In this document: in pieces, positions 1 to 8,795 of the stretch
How the letters are laid out: the number at the start of each line of letters is the position of its first letter
How positions within the stretch are numbered: the stretch's first letter is position 1
DNA from: a virus
Virus record (IMG/VR): IMGVR_UViG_3300042695_002264
Coordinates: 62,001 to 126,000 of that record
Length of the DNA stretch: 64,000 nucleotides
Reading direction: 5' to 3' (one strand)
Translations under genes and position numbers: made by a program
Notes under the pieces: model-generated
The model's input: only the letters and a program-made list of their open reading frames with translations
Database searches by the model: none
What the model was told of the DNA's origin: nothing

Positions 1-355
1 TTATATTTCCATTAAGTATTGATAATGGTCCATTATAACTTGGCTGGCCACCACCATACTGAAAACTGCCGTCATTCATTTTTGCTGCTATAACCTCATC
101 ATTATCAGTAATAAGGCCAAGCTCGCCACTGATACTGTCATCTGATATTGAAACAGTACCGTTAAGACCCATACCAAAATGGGATAATTGGCTATAAAAA
201 GTTTTAATTCCACTAATTGTTTGATCACCAGTTGTAAAAACAACATTCTCTACAGATCCGCCAGCAGCCTCGCCCTGTAATAGAACGCCAGTACCATTAA
301 CCGTTGGTCGATTTTGTACTTCTAAATATCCAATCTGTAAACGCTCATTAATCAT
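1..355 (-). CDS. Tail-fibre/adhesin protein, 3' end off the window
   Basis: The reading frame starts with ATG at 355 (MINERLQIGYLEVQ) and stays open to the left edge, so only about 118 N-terminal residues are visible. It contains the module NRPTVNGTGVLLQGEAAG, then VVFTTGDQTISGIKTF, then a GELGLI..NDEVIAAKM..GSFQYGGG segment. The same order of segments occurs in the protein at 13318-14982, so the two are paralogous fibre pieces. No catalytic motif is seen. The role as a virion tail or receptor-binding component is inferred from the repeats and from the fibre genes upstream. Confidence 0.75.
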   Translation of the reverse strand, partial: MINERLQIGYLEVQNRPTVNGTGVLLQGEAAGGSVENVVFTTGDQTISGIKTFYSQLSHFGMGLNGTVSISDDSISGELGLITDNDEVIAAKMNDGSFQYGGGQPSYNGPLSILNGNI

Positions 356-369
356 ATTTTATTATTTAA

Positions 370-465
370 TATACCAACAAGGACTGGCCTTTGTGGCAGT
401 CCACATGAAATCATTTTTGCATGAAATCACGTAGGCATAGCTATGAACTAGCCCTTGTTGATATA
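370..465 (-). ncRNA. Structured intergenic RNA element of unknown class
   Basis: The gap between two fibre genes has nested symmetry. Outer arms at 370-382 and 453-465 pair as about 11-13 bp with one wobble. Inside lie a GGACTG/CAGTCC hairpin (381-402), a 10-base direct repeat CATGAAATCA at 404-413 and 420-429, and a CATAGCTATG palindrome at 436-445. Read on the minus strand this folds into a closed multi-branch structure just before the ATG at 355. It lacks the U-tail of an intrinsic terminator and the conserved core of a hammerhead ribozyme. Function unknown. Confidence 0.45.
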
Positions 466-470
466 CTATT

Positions 471-2525
471 TTACCAATGTTTAAATTCTGATCCATTTGG
501 TCCCTTATCTATTAATATTACACGTTCTTTTTGTACAAAATTATAATTTGCCCCACTTAATGTAAATATTGGAGTATTGTTATTTATATCCAGACCGCTA
601 ATTACGCATGGGTTGTTATCGGCTTCAAAATCAAAACGTAAATTCATACAAGTTCCTTGGACAAATGGAAAGCTATTTGGCCTACTAAATAATATATATC
701 TTATTCCTCCGCCATTTGGCACACTAATATCATAAAATGTTTCTAATCTGCGCGTTTTGGGCCTGATAATTGGACAATTTGTTGTATCGTATCCTGCTGA
801 TAAAACAAATCTTTCATAGCCATTTCCAACTGTAGAATTATAACGTACTTTTCTTATTGCCTTTCCTGAATAATTGCTATCATCTGGAAATTTTATAAGA
901 TTGCGATTTGATGGACCGCCATTGTAATCAACAATAACCCCAGGGTTTACTTTTAATGTTTTAGAATAGGGGTTAACATTGCCTATTCCTTCTGATAGGG
1001 GTTCTTCAAAATATAAATTAACAAGATCACCATTCTCCATTCCTGATTTATGAATTTGACTTGTTAAAATATTTTCTTGTTGAAGATATTGATCTGTCTT
1101 ATTAGTTTGTATATAATATTTATGCAAACCATTATTTATAATAAACCCGCTAGGGTTATCTTTCGTATAAAAGTTAGAAGTGTTTATTCCTGTTATAAAG
1201 CCGCTTGGATTGTTTCTTGGATATAGATTCGATAAATCAACTCCTGTAATAAATCCGCTAGAATTAATGTTGTTAATTTGTTGTTGTAAATTAGATCCAG
1301 TAGATGCTAGATTTAAAATTGTAGCATATTTATTATTTACAAATCCGCTATAATTTATTATGTCTTGAACGGCGGCAATGTCATTTAATACAGAGAGATC
1401 ATCACTTCTTCTAGCTATGCCAAATTTAAATTTATTACTATGATCAAAGCCAATGATTGGCCCATAATCATTTGCGCCAGTTAAGCCACTTCCAGTAACG
1501 AAGAATATGCCGCCATCTGTAGAGCCGCCTGTTAAATTTAATAAAATATAAGAGCTTTCTATAAAATTATTTTGTACATTGGCAATAAACTCTGTTCCAG
1601 TAACATACAAATCATGAATATAAACACTATTTCTAAATGTTTTTGTTCCATCAATAGTTTGATTGCCATAAACTAGTACAGAAACTCCACTTAAATTATT
1701 AATTTTAGAATCTAAATTTAGCCCAGTTAAGGCAAGATTAGAAATGCTGGCATAGTTACCTGTTAATGTTCCGCTAAGATTATTGATTTGTGCGGTTAGA
1801 GTAGATCCTGTCGCTGCTAGATTAGCGGTTGTGGCATATGAGCTTAAATTAACTCCTGTTATAAATCCACTTGGGTTGCTGCGCGGATATAGATGTGATA
1901 AATCTACGCCTGTAATAAAGCCACTACCATATAAATTATTAATTTGTTGCTGTAGATTAGACCCTGTTTGTGATAACTGAAGATCGCTGGCATAATTTAA
2001 ATCAAGATTGTTTATTTGATTCTGTAAATTTTGCCCAGTACTTTGCAAATTTGCAACTGTTGCGTATGGAGATAAATTTACCCCTGTTATAAATCCACTT
2101 GGATTTGTATTCGGATAAAAATTGGAATTGCTATATCCACTTAAATTATTAATTTGATTCTGTAGATTTAAGCCAGTGGATTGAAGATTGGTAATGGTGG
2201 AAAATGTACTATTGCTATATCCGCTTAAACTATTTATTGCAGAATTTAAATTACTACCAGTTTGCGCCAGTAATCCGCTGAGTATATTTATTTCTGTTTG
2301 AGACGCATATCCAGTACCTAATTGATCTATTTGGTATTGTAAATGACCGCTGGCTCCCAATATGCTTAAATTTTCGACATTAGAAAGGCCAACATCTGAT
2401 TTGTCTAATGTTACAAAGCCTATTCTTCCATTAACGGCCTGAACTGGCGCATAATCTTGCTGCACCTCAATATATACCGCTTCTCCGGTAATGGGCTGAA
2501 CTGTAACTAAAACTTCTTTTGCCAT
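471..2525 (-). CDS. Tail-fibre protein with FITGV repeats
   Basis: A 684-residue protein with ATG start and no signal peptide. The first half alternates coiled-coil-like LQSTGxNLQNQINNLSGY units with SGFITGVxLSxY linkers. The middle carries TIDGTKTF...YVTGTEF...YILLNLTGG and a GGIFFVTGSG / GPIIGFDHS / FGIARRSDDLS segment that recurs almost residue for residue in the protein at 5925-7829. The C-terminal 200 residues are distinct and may form the receptor-facing tip. The low-complexity trimer-like repeats are typical of phage fibres; receptor and position on the virion cannot be told. Confidence 0.8.
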   Translation of the reverse strand: MAKEVLVTVQPITGEAVYIEVQQDYAPVQAVNGRIGFVTLDKSDVGLSNVENLSILGASGHLQYQIDQLGTGYASQTEINILSGLLAQTGSNLNSAINSLSGYSNSTFSTITNLQSTGLNLQNQINNLSGYSNSNFYPNTNPSGFITGVNLSPYATVANLQSTGQNLQNQINNLDLNYASDLQLSQTGSNLQQQINNLYGSGFITGVDLSHLYPRSNPSGFITGVNLSSYATTANLAATGSTLTAQINNLSGTLTGNYASISNLALTGLNLDSKINNLSGVSVLVYGNQTIDGTKTFRNSVYIHDLYVTGTEFIANVQNNFIESSYILLNLTGGSTDGGIFFVTGSGLTGANDYGPIIGFDHSNKFKFGIARRSDDLSVLNDIAAVQDIINYSGFVNNKYATILNLASTGSNLQQQINNINSSGFITGVDLSNLYPRNNPSGFITGINTSNFYTKDNPSGFIINNGLHKYYIQTNKTDQYLQQENILTSQIHKSGMENGDLVNLYFEEPLSEGIGNVNPYSKTLKVNPGVIVDYNGGPSNRNLIKFPDDSNYSGKAIRKVRYNSTVGNGYERFVLSAGYDTTNCPIIRPKTRRLETFYDISVPNGGGIRYILFSRPNSFPFVQGTCMNLRFDFEADNNPCVISGLDINNNTPIFTLSGANYNFVQKERVILIDKGPNGSEFKHW

Positions 2526-2590
2526 GACTTTATTATTACATTACACCTCTAGTGCAATATATTTTTTAATTAATTAATCGATTAAAATAA

Positions 2591-2764
2591 TTAATTAAAT
2601 ATACCATTTTTTCCACTCGCAAAGCAATCTTCTATGGTATCAAGCCCACTGCCCGCGCTATTAAAGCCTGTTATAAAAATAAATATATTATCAATTGGAT
2701 CTGAATTATTAATTTCATTAATTCCAGAAATAAAAATATCTGTGCTATCTGCAAGTATGCACAT
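2591..2764 (-). CDS. Small hypothetical protein (57 aa)
   Basis: ATG at 2764, four bases after the stop of the preceding small gene, opens a 57-codon frame (MCILADSTDIFISGINEIN...) ending in TAA at 2591. The spacing and the following fibre gene suggest one operon. The chain is Ile/Asn/Gly/Ser-rich and shows no recognised domain; it could be a small fibre-associated or chaperone-like protein. Coding status is supported only by frame continuity and operon fit. Downstream (2526-2590) lies AT-rich sequence with nested TTAATTAA-type palindromes and no gene. Confidence 0.5.
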   Translation of the reverse strand: MCILADSTDIFISGINEINNSDPIDNIFIFITGFNSAGSGLDTIEDCFASGKNGIFN

Positions 2765-2768
2765 TTGA

Positions 2769-2927
2769 TTATTCTTGTATTTTTTTTATAATTTCTTCTA
2801 CATCTTCTATTTCTTTGATACAAGATTCATATAATGCTATATCGCCATTTGTAAATGCAGCATTTTTTTTATCATTTAAATTGCGCAATTTATTCTGTAA
2901 AAGGGTTTTTAATTCTTGAATATTCAT
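2769..2927 (-). CDS. Small alpha-helical protein (52 aa)
   Basis: ATG at 2927 directly follows the stop of the 822-residue adhesin gene (stop ends at 2929). The 52-residue product (MNIQELKTLLQNKLRNLNDKK...) is charged and heptad-like, ending in EDVEEIIKKIQE, so a short coiled coil is likely. Similar tiny helical proteins with an N-terminal NIQEL...LL pattern occur beside fibre genes of other phages, but no family name can be given from sequence alone. It is probably cotranscribed with its neighbours. Confidence 0.6.
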   Translation of the reverse strand: MNIQELKTLLQNKLRNLNDKKNAAFTNGDIALYESCIKEIEDVEEIIKKIQE

Positions 2928-2928
2928 C

Positions 2929-5397
2929 TTAAGTATAAATTAATGTTCTCATTGATTGACTTGTGCTTGGAAGCATAAAATATAAAAATATCAAATCATC
3001 ACTTATTTTATACATTGGAAATGTCTTTATTCTTGAGAAATTGTTATTGTTTGATGTGTATGGAAAAAACGCGCATGTTTCTACTTTAAAATTATTTAAA
3101 TCTATATAACCACATTGCTGACTGTTTCCTCCATATGTAAAATATAAACGATCTTTAAAATCATATGTTGTTTGTGCTCCCAAAGAAAATGGATTGTTTT
3201 GGCCTTGATTTTCTATATTTGGTAGAAATGCCTCCCACTGTTCTGTAGTTACATTATATCTTAAAAATGTAAATTTAAAAGCAGCCGTACCGACAGCTCC
3301 AGCATTATAATATACGTATTTGCCGCGATTTTGCGTGCTATTTTCTACGCAGTTAAGCATTATATTGCTACCACCCAAGGCTTGACGACTATTGCCAAGA
3401 ATCGCGTAAACGCTAGTAGTATCCAATGAAGTGGTTGTGGCTGCGGTAGTTAATGCTGTAGCAGTGTTAGACGTAATTGTAGTCTCAGTAAAAGAAGAGG
3501 TACCAGCTAAAATTGCTACTCTTTTACCAGCATGAATATTTGTAGTCCAGTTTTTTGTAGAGTCTGTTATAACGCCAGCTGCACTTGAAGCCGTACAAGT
3601 TCCATATCCATCTTTATCTGCTGTTGTGCCATCTGTTACATCCACACCAGCTGGTCTTAAATTAACTATATAGTATCTAGCTCCAGCACTAGGGGCGCTG
3701 GCCATAGCATTGACTGTTAAGCTATTAGATGTGTTTGATGTTATTTTTCTTACAATGCTGGTAGGAGTCGCTGTATTTTGTACAGCAGATTGAACTAGTA
3801 GTAATCCATATCCAGACCATTGATTCGTTGCCCAATTTTTAGAAAGATCAAATACTTGTGTGGCTGAAAATACATTTGATGCAGCTGCGGCTACTGTTCC
3901 AGTAAGCGCGGCAGTTAAAGTAGTTACAGATGCTGCACCAGTAAATGTGAATGATTGATTAAAAGAACTATCCGTGCATCCCGTTATAGCTCCAATATCA
4001 CCAGTTGAAAGCAAATGATCACGAACAGTTGTAAATGTTCCTACGCCACCAGCTCTCGTAATTGTAGAAATTGGTATTGGTTCAAATCCAGAAACATTTG
4101 CTCCTGTTGGAGTTAAAAGAATATTGTTTAAATATCCTTTATCGTACCAGTAATTATTCGGCATCCAAACATCTTCATCTTCATTATAAATGAACCATTT
4201 TTGAGATGTGCTGGTTTGTGTATAAAGTTTTGTATTGTCTTGACCAATATGGTATTGGCTAGAAGAATCTGGCTCGGTATCAAATGGTCTGTGCAGTGTG
4301 ATTTTAGTATCTGTATTTTCAGAAATTACTCTATATTGCCCAGCGCCAACGCCACTAGTAATAGAAAGTAACATATTTCTATAGTCACCAGTAGTCCAAT
4401 TCGCGCCAGTATCATTAATTTCTGTTGTTGTTGCGCTGGTTACAGTCCCACTTGTGAATCCGGACGCCATATTGGAAAAAGAATCAATCGTCAAATCGCT
4501 TGGACTTGATGGCGTCATATTGTTAACTGTTTTATTATACCAAACATTTGAACCTAAATCATATTTTACCAAATTCCATGGCGCATTTTGAACTGATGCA
4601 TAAAAAATACATTCTGTGTCTAAAATTTCAAAAAAAGATGTTTTGTCTGGTACTATATCCCAAGGCGAATCTATAGTAGCTTCAGAATATTGAATTCCTA
4701 TTATTGATTGAGAACCAGCTGTTGTACTTATAGCGACTGGAAGATATTGCCCCCAATCTTGGCGAACACCAACTAAGTTAACTTGGGTCAATGCTATAGC
4801 GCTTGGACCATTTGATAAAATTTTTCTAATACTGTTTGTACCAGCGCCAATTAAGATTTTCATTTCGTATCCCATCCATCTATTTGTAGGCCAAGATTTT
4901 GTAGAATCTGTAATAGATTGTGCTACTGCCCAAGTTGTACCAACAGTTGACGAAGTTGGTACTAATTTTTCTTCTGTAACTGGCGCTGAAATACTAGTTA
5001 TTGTTCTAATTTGATTTTTACCTTTGCCTTTATAAATTCTGATTTTTTTACCAACAAATTCAGGCTTAGAATCAACAAAAGCTGCGCTTACTTTATTTGA
5101 TGAAGCAGTAATTACTTGACCTTTATACCCATCATTTGAATAAACTAAATTTACTGCAGTATTAGTGGTAGTGTAAGGCGGAAGTCCAATTTGTGTAGTC
5201 AAAACAGAATCTGAAATTAAATCATTTCTATATATTCCGTTTCCAGCACCATTGTTATAATAATAATATCTATCTTTTAAATCTTTTCTGAAACAAATAG
5301 ATCCATTAGCAGCATTTGCGCCAATTATATAAGAACTTTTTAAAAATTCATATGTTGGCTGATCTAAAACAGGAACTAATTTATTTTGAATACCCAT
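2929..5397 (-). CDS. Virion adhesin with W-x-G-x-I repeats
   Basis: An 822-residue protein beginning MGIQNKLVPVLDQPTYEFL. At least four degenerate repeats of about 45 residues follow the pattern DxxKxW(P/T)TNxxxGxxxxI..G....R.I.SNT...L, for example DSTKSWPTNRWMGYEM and DSTKNWTTNIHAGKRV. The C-terminus (FKDRLYFTYGGNSQQCGYIDL) resembles a kelch or propeller-like blade series with aromatic ends. No enzyme motif is visible. It lies in the fibre operon, one of a run of head-to-tail structural genes, so a receptor-binding or tail-spike role is inferred. Confidence 0.7.
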   Translation of the reverse strand: MGIQNKLVPVLDQPTYEFLKSSYIIGANAANGSICFRKDLKDRYYYYNNGAGNGIYRNDLISDSVLTTQIGLPPYTTTNTAVNLVYSNDGYKGQVITASSNKVSAAFVDSKPEFVGKKIRIYKGKGKNQIRTITSISAPVTEEKLVPTSSTVGTTWAVAQSITDSTKSWPTNRWMGYEMKILIGAGTNSIRKILSNGPSAIALTQVNLVGVRQDWGQYLPVAISTTAGSQSIIGIQYSEATIDSPWDIVPDKTSFFEILDTECIFYASVQNAPWNLVKYDLGSNVWYNKTVNNMTPSSPSDLTIDSFSNMASGFTSGTVTSATTTEINDTGANWTTGDYRNMLLSITSGVGAGQYRVISENTDTKITLHRPFDTEPDSSSQYHIGQDNTKLYTQTSTSQKWFIYNEDEDVWMPNNYWYDKGYLNNILLTPTGANVSGFEPIPISTITRAGGVGTFTTVRDHLLSTGDIGAITGCTDSSFNQSFTFTGAASVTTLTAALTGTVAAAASNVFSATQVFDLSKNWATNQWSGYGLLLVQSAVQNTATPTSIVRKITSNTSNSLTVNAMASAPSAGARYYIVNLRPAGVDVTDGTTADKDGYGTCTASSAAGVITDSTKNWTTNIHAGKRVAILAGTSSFTETTITSNTATALTTAATTTSLDTTSVYAILGNSRQALGGSNIMLNCVENSTQNRGKYVYYNAGAVGTAAFKFTFLRYNVTTEQWEAFLPNIENQGQNNPFSLGAQTTYDFKDRLYFTYGGNSQQCGYIDLNNFKVETCAFFPYTSNNNNFSRIKTFPMYKISDDLIFLYFMLPSTSQSMRTLIYT

Positions 5398-5400
5398 ATT

Positions 5401-5922
5401 TTATGTATTTATTATATTTGCACGAGTGCCATTTGCAAATGTTCTTCTTGTTTCGTTTATTAATTGTTCGTTTACTCCAAAAGTACCAATAGTATTAATA
5501 TTCACATTTTGGTTTCCTGGTAAATTTCCAGCAATACTGTCTATAACTACGCGCTGCCTGCTCGCTGTGTCAATTATGCCTAAACTTTGAGACATTAATA
5601 GTAATTTTCTAAGGATAGCCGAATTATCGTTTATAGAATTTAATAAATCTTGAAGGGTTTGGTCTTTTGCAGAAATATACCCATCCTCTATAAAAATTTG
5701 CAAACTATCACTGTTAGACATGCCGCTTGTGTCAAAGCCCAGATTCAATACATTTCCAGATACTGTCCCGCCTCTTGTTGAATCGGCAAAATTATAAATA
5801 ATAATATTATTAGTAACATTTGTTACTAAAAGTATCGATTCAAGATTTACAGAGGCATAGTCTGTAAGAGTAATTTCTCCAGAAGCTGCATTAAATGTAT
5901 AATTTTCTACAAGAATTTTCAT
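5401..5922 (-). CDS. Tail-associated structural protein
   Basis: A 173-residue protein (MKILVENYTFNAASGEITLTDY) with a beta-rich N-terminal half, a central helix (LQDLLNSINDNSAILRKLLLMSQSL) and the tail segment TASRQRVVIDSIAGNLPGNQN. This architecture is common next to fibre genes in environmental phages and may be an adaptor that bridges fibres to the tail, but that is inference. It starts two bases after the stop of the upstream fibre gene and ends three bases before the adhesin ATG, so all three are probably translated from one message. Confidence 0.65.
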   Translation of the reverse strand: MKILVENYTFNAASGEITLTDYASVNLESILLVTNVTNNIIIYNFADSTRGGTVSGNVLNLGFDTSGMSNSDSLQIFIEDGYISAKDQTLQDLLNSINDNSAILRKLLLMSQSLGIIDTASRQRVVIDSIAGNLPGNQNVNINTIGTFGVNEQLINETRRTFANGTRANIINT

Positions 5923-5924
5923 AT

Positions 5925-7829
5925 TTACCCCAAAGCTATTGCAAATGCAATACTATTGTTTACACCTAAATTATTTATCTGGTTTTGTAAATTTACATTT
6001 ACCTGATTTAATTGTCCAGTGGTTGCATAATTAGACAAATCAATTCCAGTAATAAAGCCACTTGGATTATTATTCGTATAAAACGCTCCAGTTTGGTTGG
6101 ATGTAATAAAATTACCAGTTTCAGAAGGGCGTACAACACTGCCCGTAGTATAATTTGATAAATCAACTCCTGTTATAAAACCACTTGGATTATCTTTTGT
6201 ATAATAATTAGATAAATCTATATTAATTCCTGTTAATACAGGGTTTCCGGAAACGGTTAAAAGGTTGTTAACATTAACGGAATTTTGACGAACAACTAAA
6301 TTATCGGCGGCACCAAGAGCACCATTGCCGCTTTTATAAATAATAAATTCTCTAGACTTAATGGGATCTGGATTAATATAAATATTTCCATGAGCAATAA
6401 TTGGTCCGCCTCTGTTATCTGAAGTTCTTGCTCCACCATATAAATTAATGCTGCCAATAGTTTCTGGAAGTGGAGCAAATGTGGGTAAATTTCCACCACT
6501 ACCACCTATTATAGTTATATTACCTGGCGTTACTGGGGGAAATCCACCTGATAGGGCATTGCCGCCTATTAAAGTAATATTTCCGCCATTTGCAAATGAA
6601 AATGCACTTCCATCTCCAACTCCAGATCCGCCGCGTATTATAACTGATTCTCCGAATGCATCTGTAATTCCTACAACATCTTTTCCTGCAAGATTTATAG
6701 TACCACCAGTAATGATTATACCGCTTGAGAAAGTTTTTAGGCCGCCAATAGTTTGATTTCCAGTTGTATTTACATATGTTGTTGGGTCAATAGTTATTCC
6801 GCTAATTTTTAGTGATAGGCCATTTTGTATATTAAGATCAGAATCATTAACGCTAATAACTGGCGTACCAACATCTCCACTTTTATAAAATAGAACGCTT
6901 AAGTCTTTATTTGTGCCGCGATTTATAGAAATGCTGGATTGCAATTGAATATTTCCATTTGCGTTTGCGCCTGTCCCCCCCTGAATAACTACAGGACCAC
7001 CAAATCCACCACCATCTCCTCCAAATAAATTTAATTGGTTACCAAAAAAACCGTCTGGCCTACCTTTTATCTGATTAGCATAAACCGTGCTTAAAAATGT
7101 TTTTATACCACTAACTGCTTGATCACCAATCGTATATACCAAATTTTCAATTCCGGTTATAAAACCAGAGTTATTTAAATTATTGATCTGATTTTGCAAA
7201 TTAGATCCTGTAGATTCTAAGTTTAGAATTGTAGAATATTTATTATCAACGAAACCACTATAATTTGTTACGTCTTGAATAGCAGCAATGTCATTTAGAG
7301 TTGAAAGATCATCACTTCTTCTTGCAATACCAAATTTAAAATTCTTGCTATGGTCAAAACCAATGATTGGCCCATAATCATTGATGCCAGAAAAACCGCT
7401 ACCAGTTACGAAAAATATTCCCCCATCAACCGCACCGCCAGTTAAATTTAAAATTAAGTATGGGCTTTGAACATTAAAATTTGTAGTACTAACTATAGTT
7501 TCTGTTCCTGTAACAAACAAGTTTTTTATATAAATATTATCAACAAAATTTTTAATACCAGAAATCGTTTGATCGCCAGTTGTAAATACAACATTTGTTG
7601 TTGTTATATATCCGCTAGGATTCGACGCCGCGTAAAACGCTCCAGTTTGGCCTGTCGTTATATACGGCGAAAGATCTACGCCTGTAATAAAACCGCTAGG
7701 GTTATCTCTGGTGTAGTAGTTTGAAAGGTCTACGTTTACCGCCTCGCCAGATAATAAAATATTATACTTTCCAAATCGGCTTTGATCTGAAAGTATTTTT
7801 TTATTGAATATATCTACTGATAGTGGCAT
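5925..7829 (-). CDS. Tail-fibre protein with FITGV and Gly-rich modules
   Basis: A 634-residue fibre protein. SGFITGVDLSxY linkers occur at both ends. Residues of about 85-200 repeat the YLILNLTGG / GGIFFVTGSG / GPIIGFDHS / FGIARRSDDLS module found at 471-2525. The middle contains glycine-rich NLFGGDGGGFGGPVVIQGG, VIIRGGSG and NITLIGG strands that look like a repetitive beta-solenoid. Three IxTTGxQTISGIKTF-type motifs occur. It is therefore a mosaic of shared cassettes and probably a homotrimeric fibre; the receptor is unknown. Confidence 0.8.
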   Translation of the reverse strand: MPLSVDIFNKKILSDQSRFGKYNILLSGEAVNVDLSNYYTRDNPSGFITGVDLSPYITTGQTGAFYAASNPSGYITTTNVVFTTGDQTISGIKNFVDNIYIKNLFVTGTETIVSTTNFNVQSPYLILNLTGGAVDGGIFFVTGSGFSGINDYGPIIGFDHSKNFKFGIARRSDDLSTLNDIAAIQDVTNYSGFVDNKYSTILNLESTGSNLQNQINNLNNSGFITGIENLVYTIGDQAVSGIKTFLSTVYANQIKGRPDGFFGNQLNLFGGDGGGFGGPVVIQGGTGANANGNIQLQSSISINRGTNKDLSVLFYKSGDVGTPVISVNDSDLNIQNGLSLKISGITIDPTTYVNTTGNQTIGGLKTFSSGIIITGGTINLAGKDVVGITDAFGESVIIRGGSGVGDGSAFSFANGGNITLIGGNALSGGFPPVTPGNITIIGGSGGNLPTFAPLPETIGSINLYGGARTSDNRGGPIIAHGNIYINPDPIKSREFIIYKSGNGALGAADNLVVRQNSVNVNNLLTVSGNPVLTGINIDLSNYYTKDNPSGFITGVDLSNYTTGSVVRPSETGNFITSNQTGAFYTNNNPSGFITGIDLSNYATTGQLNQVNVNLQNQINNLGVNNSIAFAIALG

Positions 7830-7835
7830 GTAGTG

Positions 7836-8165
7836 TTAATTATTTGTATTTGTAATTGAATTCGTTACTGGAAAATTGGTTGAAAAATTTGTTGCAACAT
7901 TGGTTGGGAAAACTTGCGGCGGAGCTGGTGTTATCGCTGGAATCGGGGCAACAATTGGGTTTATTGGTTCATCTATTGGCGTGACTATCGGTGGGTTAAT
8001 AACGTCACCACCCACGGCAATATTTGTAAAAATTCTTGTATTAAACGCGTAATTTGGAAAAGTTTTCGGCCCGTAGCTTGCTGGCCAAACTAATATAAAA
8101 CTTAAAAATAGCCCAATTATGGCAAAAATAATGGTGTCTGTGGGTAGTCTGAGAATAGAAATCAT
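7836..8165 (-). CDS. Small membrane-anchored Pro-rich protein
   Basis: A 109-residue protein with one N-terminal hydrophobic segment (TIIFAIIGLFLSFILVW, about residues 11-27) followed by a Pro/Ile/Asn-rich extended region (PPIVTPIDEPINPIVAPIP) and a Thr/Asn-rich C-terminus. No lipobox or cleavage motif is convincing, so a single-pass membrane anchor is the simplest reading. Placed between fibre genes and a sulfotransferase-like gene. A spanin-like or envelope-spanning role is possible because of the stiff Pro-rich stretch, but nothing diagnostic is present. Confidence 0.55.
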   Translation of the reverse strand: MISILRLPTDTIIFAIIGLFLSFILVWPASYGPKTFPNYAFNTRIFTNIAVGGDVINPPIVTPIDEPINPIVAPIPAITPAPPQVFPTNVATNFSTNFPVTNSITNTNN

Positions 8166-8219
8166 AGTATGCTTTACACTTATAACTCATTAAACATAGG
8201 CACATCAATCAAAATACTT

Positions 8220-8786
8220 TTATTTTTCTATAAAATCAACCAATTGACCTGAAGAGTTTAGTTGTTTTTTAATTGGCGTGATAAATTCGTTGCATAATTC
8301 TAAATTAAATTTGTTTTTAATTTTATTAACAGTGCCTTCCTGACTTGCCTGTAAATCTTCAAAATTTATCATAATAGATATGTCGGGATTTTGTTCACAA
8401 AAGTCTGTGTAAATTTTTTGCCTTTGGGTATAAAAATCCAAATCATCTTTATAAACTTCTAAGCCCATAGGAGTATTATAAAACCAAATATCTTTATTTG
8501 CTAGCCTTGGTAAAAATTCAAAGGTATTTTGATGCTTTAATTTAACACTCTCTGACCAACAATCATAATTTCGGTTTGTGAAAATAAAATAAGGCTGTTC
8601 ATTTGTGTATTTTTTAATGTATTCTAAAATAATCTCAGACGGAGGAACCCCATGTTTCCATCCAAGATAGTGCGTGTGATGCTCTCCCAAGTCGCAAACA
8701 TATGCTTTAAAATTTATAGTAAGTAGACATTGCAGCAGATTTGTTCCTGTTCGTGGCATGCCGTAAACTTTTAAAATCTCTTTCAT
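8220..8786 (-). CDS. Sulfotransferase-like protein
   Basis: A 188-residue protein. The N-terminal VYGMPRTGTNLLQCLL matches the 5'-phosphosulfate loop of the PAPS sulfotransferase fold (PxxGTxLL type), and FTNRNYDCWSES fits the 3'-phosphate region (an R..D..S arrangement). A late IMINFEDLQ strand is also typical. The length is shorter than cellular carbohydrate sulfotransferases (250-300). It sits among fibre genes and beside a glycosyltransferase-like gene, suggesting sulfation or other modification of a glycan or virion protein. Substrate unknown; the fold could also serve a nucleotide-binding role without sulfation. Confidence 0.6.
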   Translation of the reverse strand: MKEILKVYGMPRTGTNLLQCLLTINFKAYVCDLGEHHTHYLGWKHGVPPSEIILEYIKKYTNEQPYFIFTNRNYDCWSESVKLKHQNTFEFLPRLANKDIWFYNTPMGLEVYKDDLDFYTQRQKIYTDFCEQNPDISIMINFEDLQASQEGTVNKIKNKFNLELCNEFITPIKKQLNSSGQLVDFIEK

Positions 8787-8795
8787 TGGGCGTTA

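Noticed and set aside
2526-2590. Nested TTAATTAA/TCGATTAAAATAATTAATTAA palindromes
   Set aside because: Low-complexity AT sequence makes such symmetry likely by chance; no terminator tail or binding motif.
1-7829. Regular repeats in fibre genes that could be mistaken for a CRISPR array
   Set aside because: Repeats are protein-coding in one frame with variable spacing and many synonymous differences; no spacers or cas genes.
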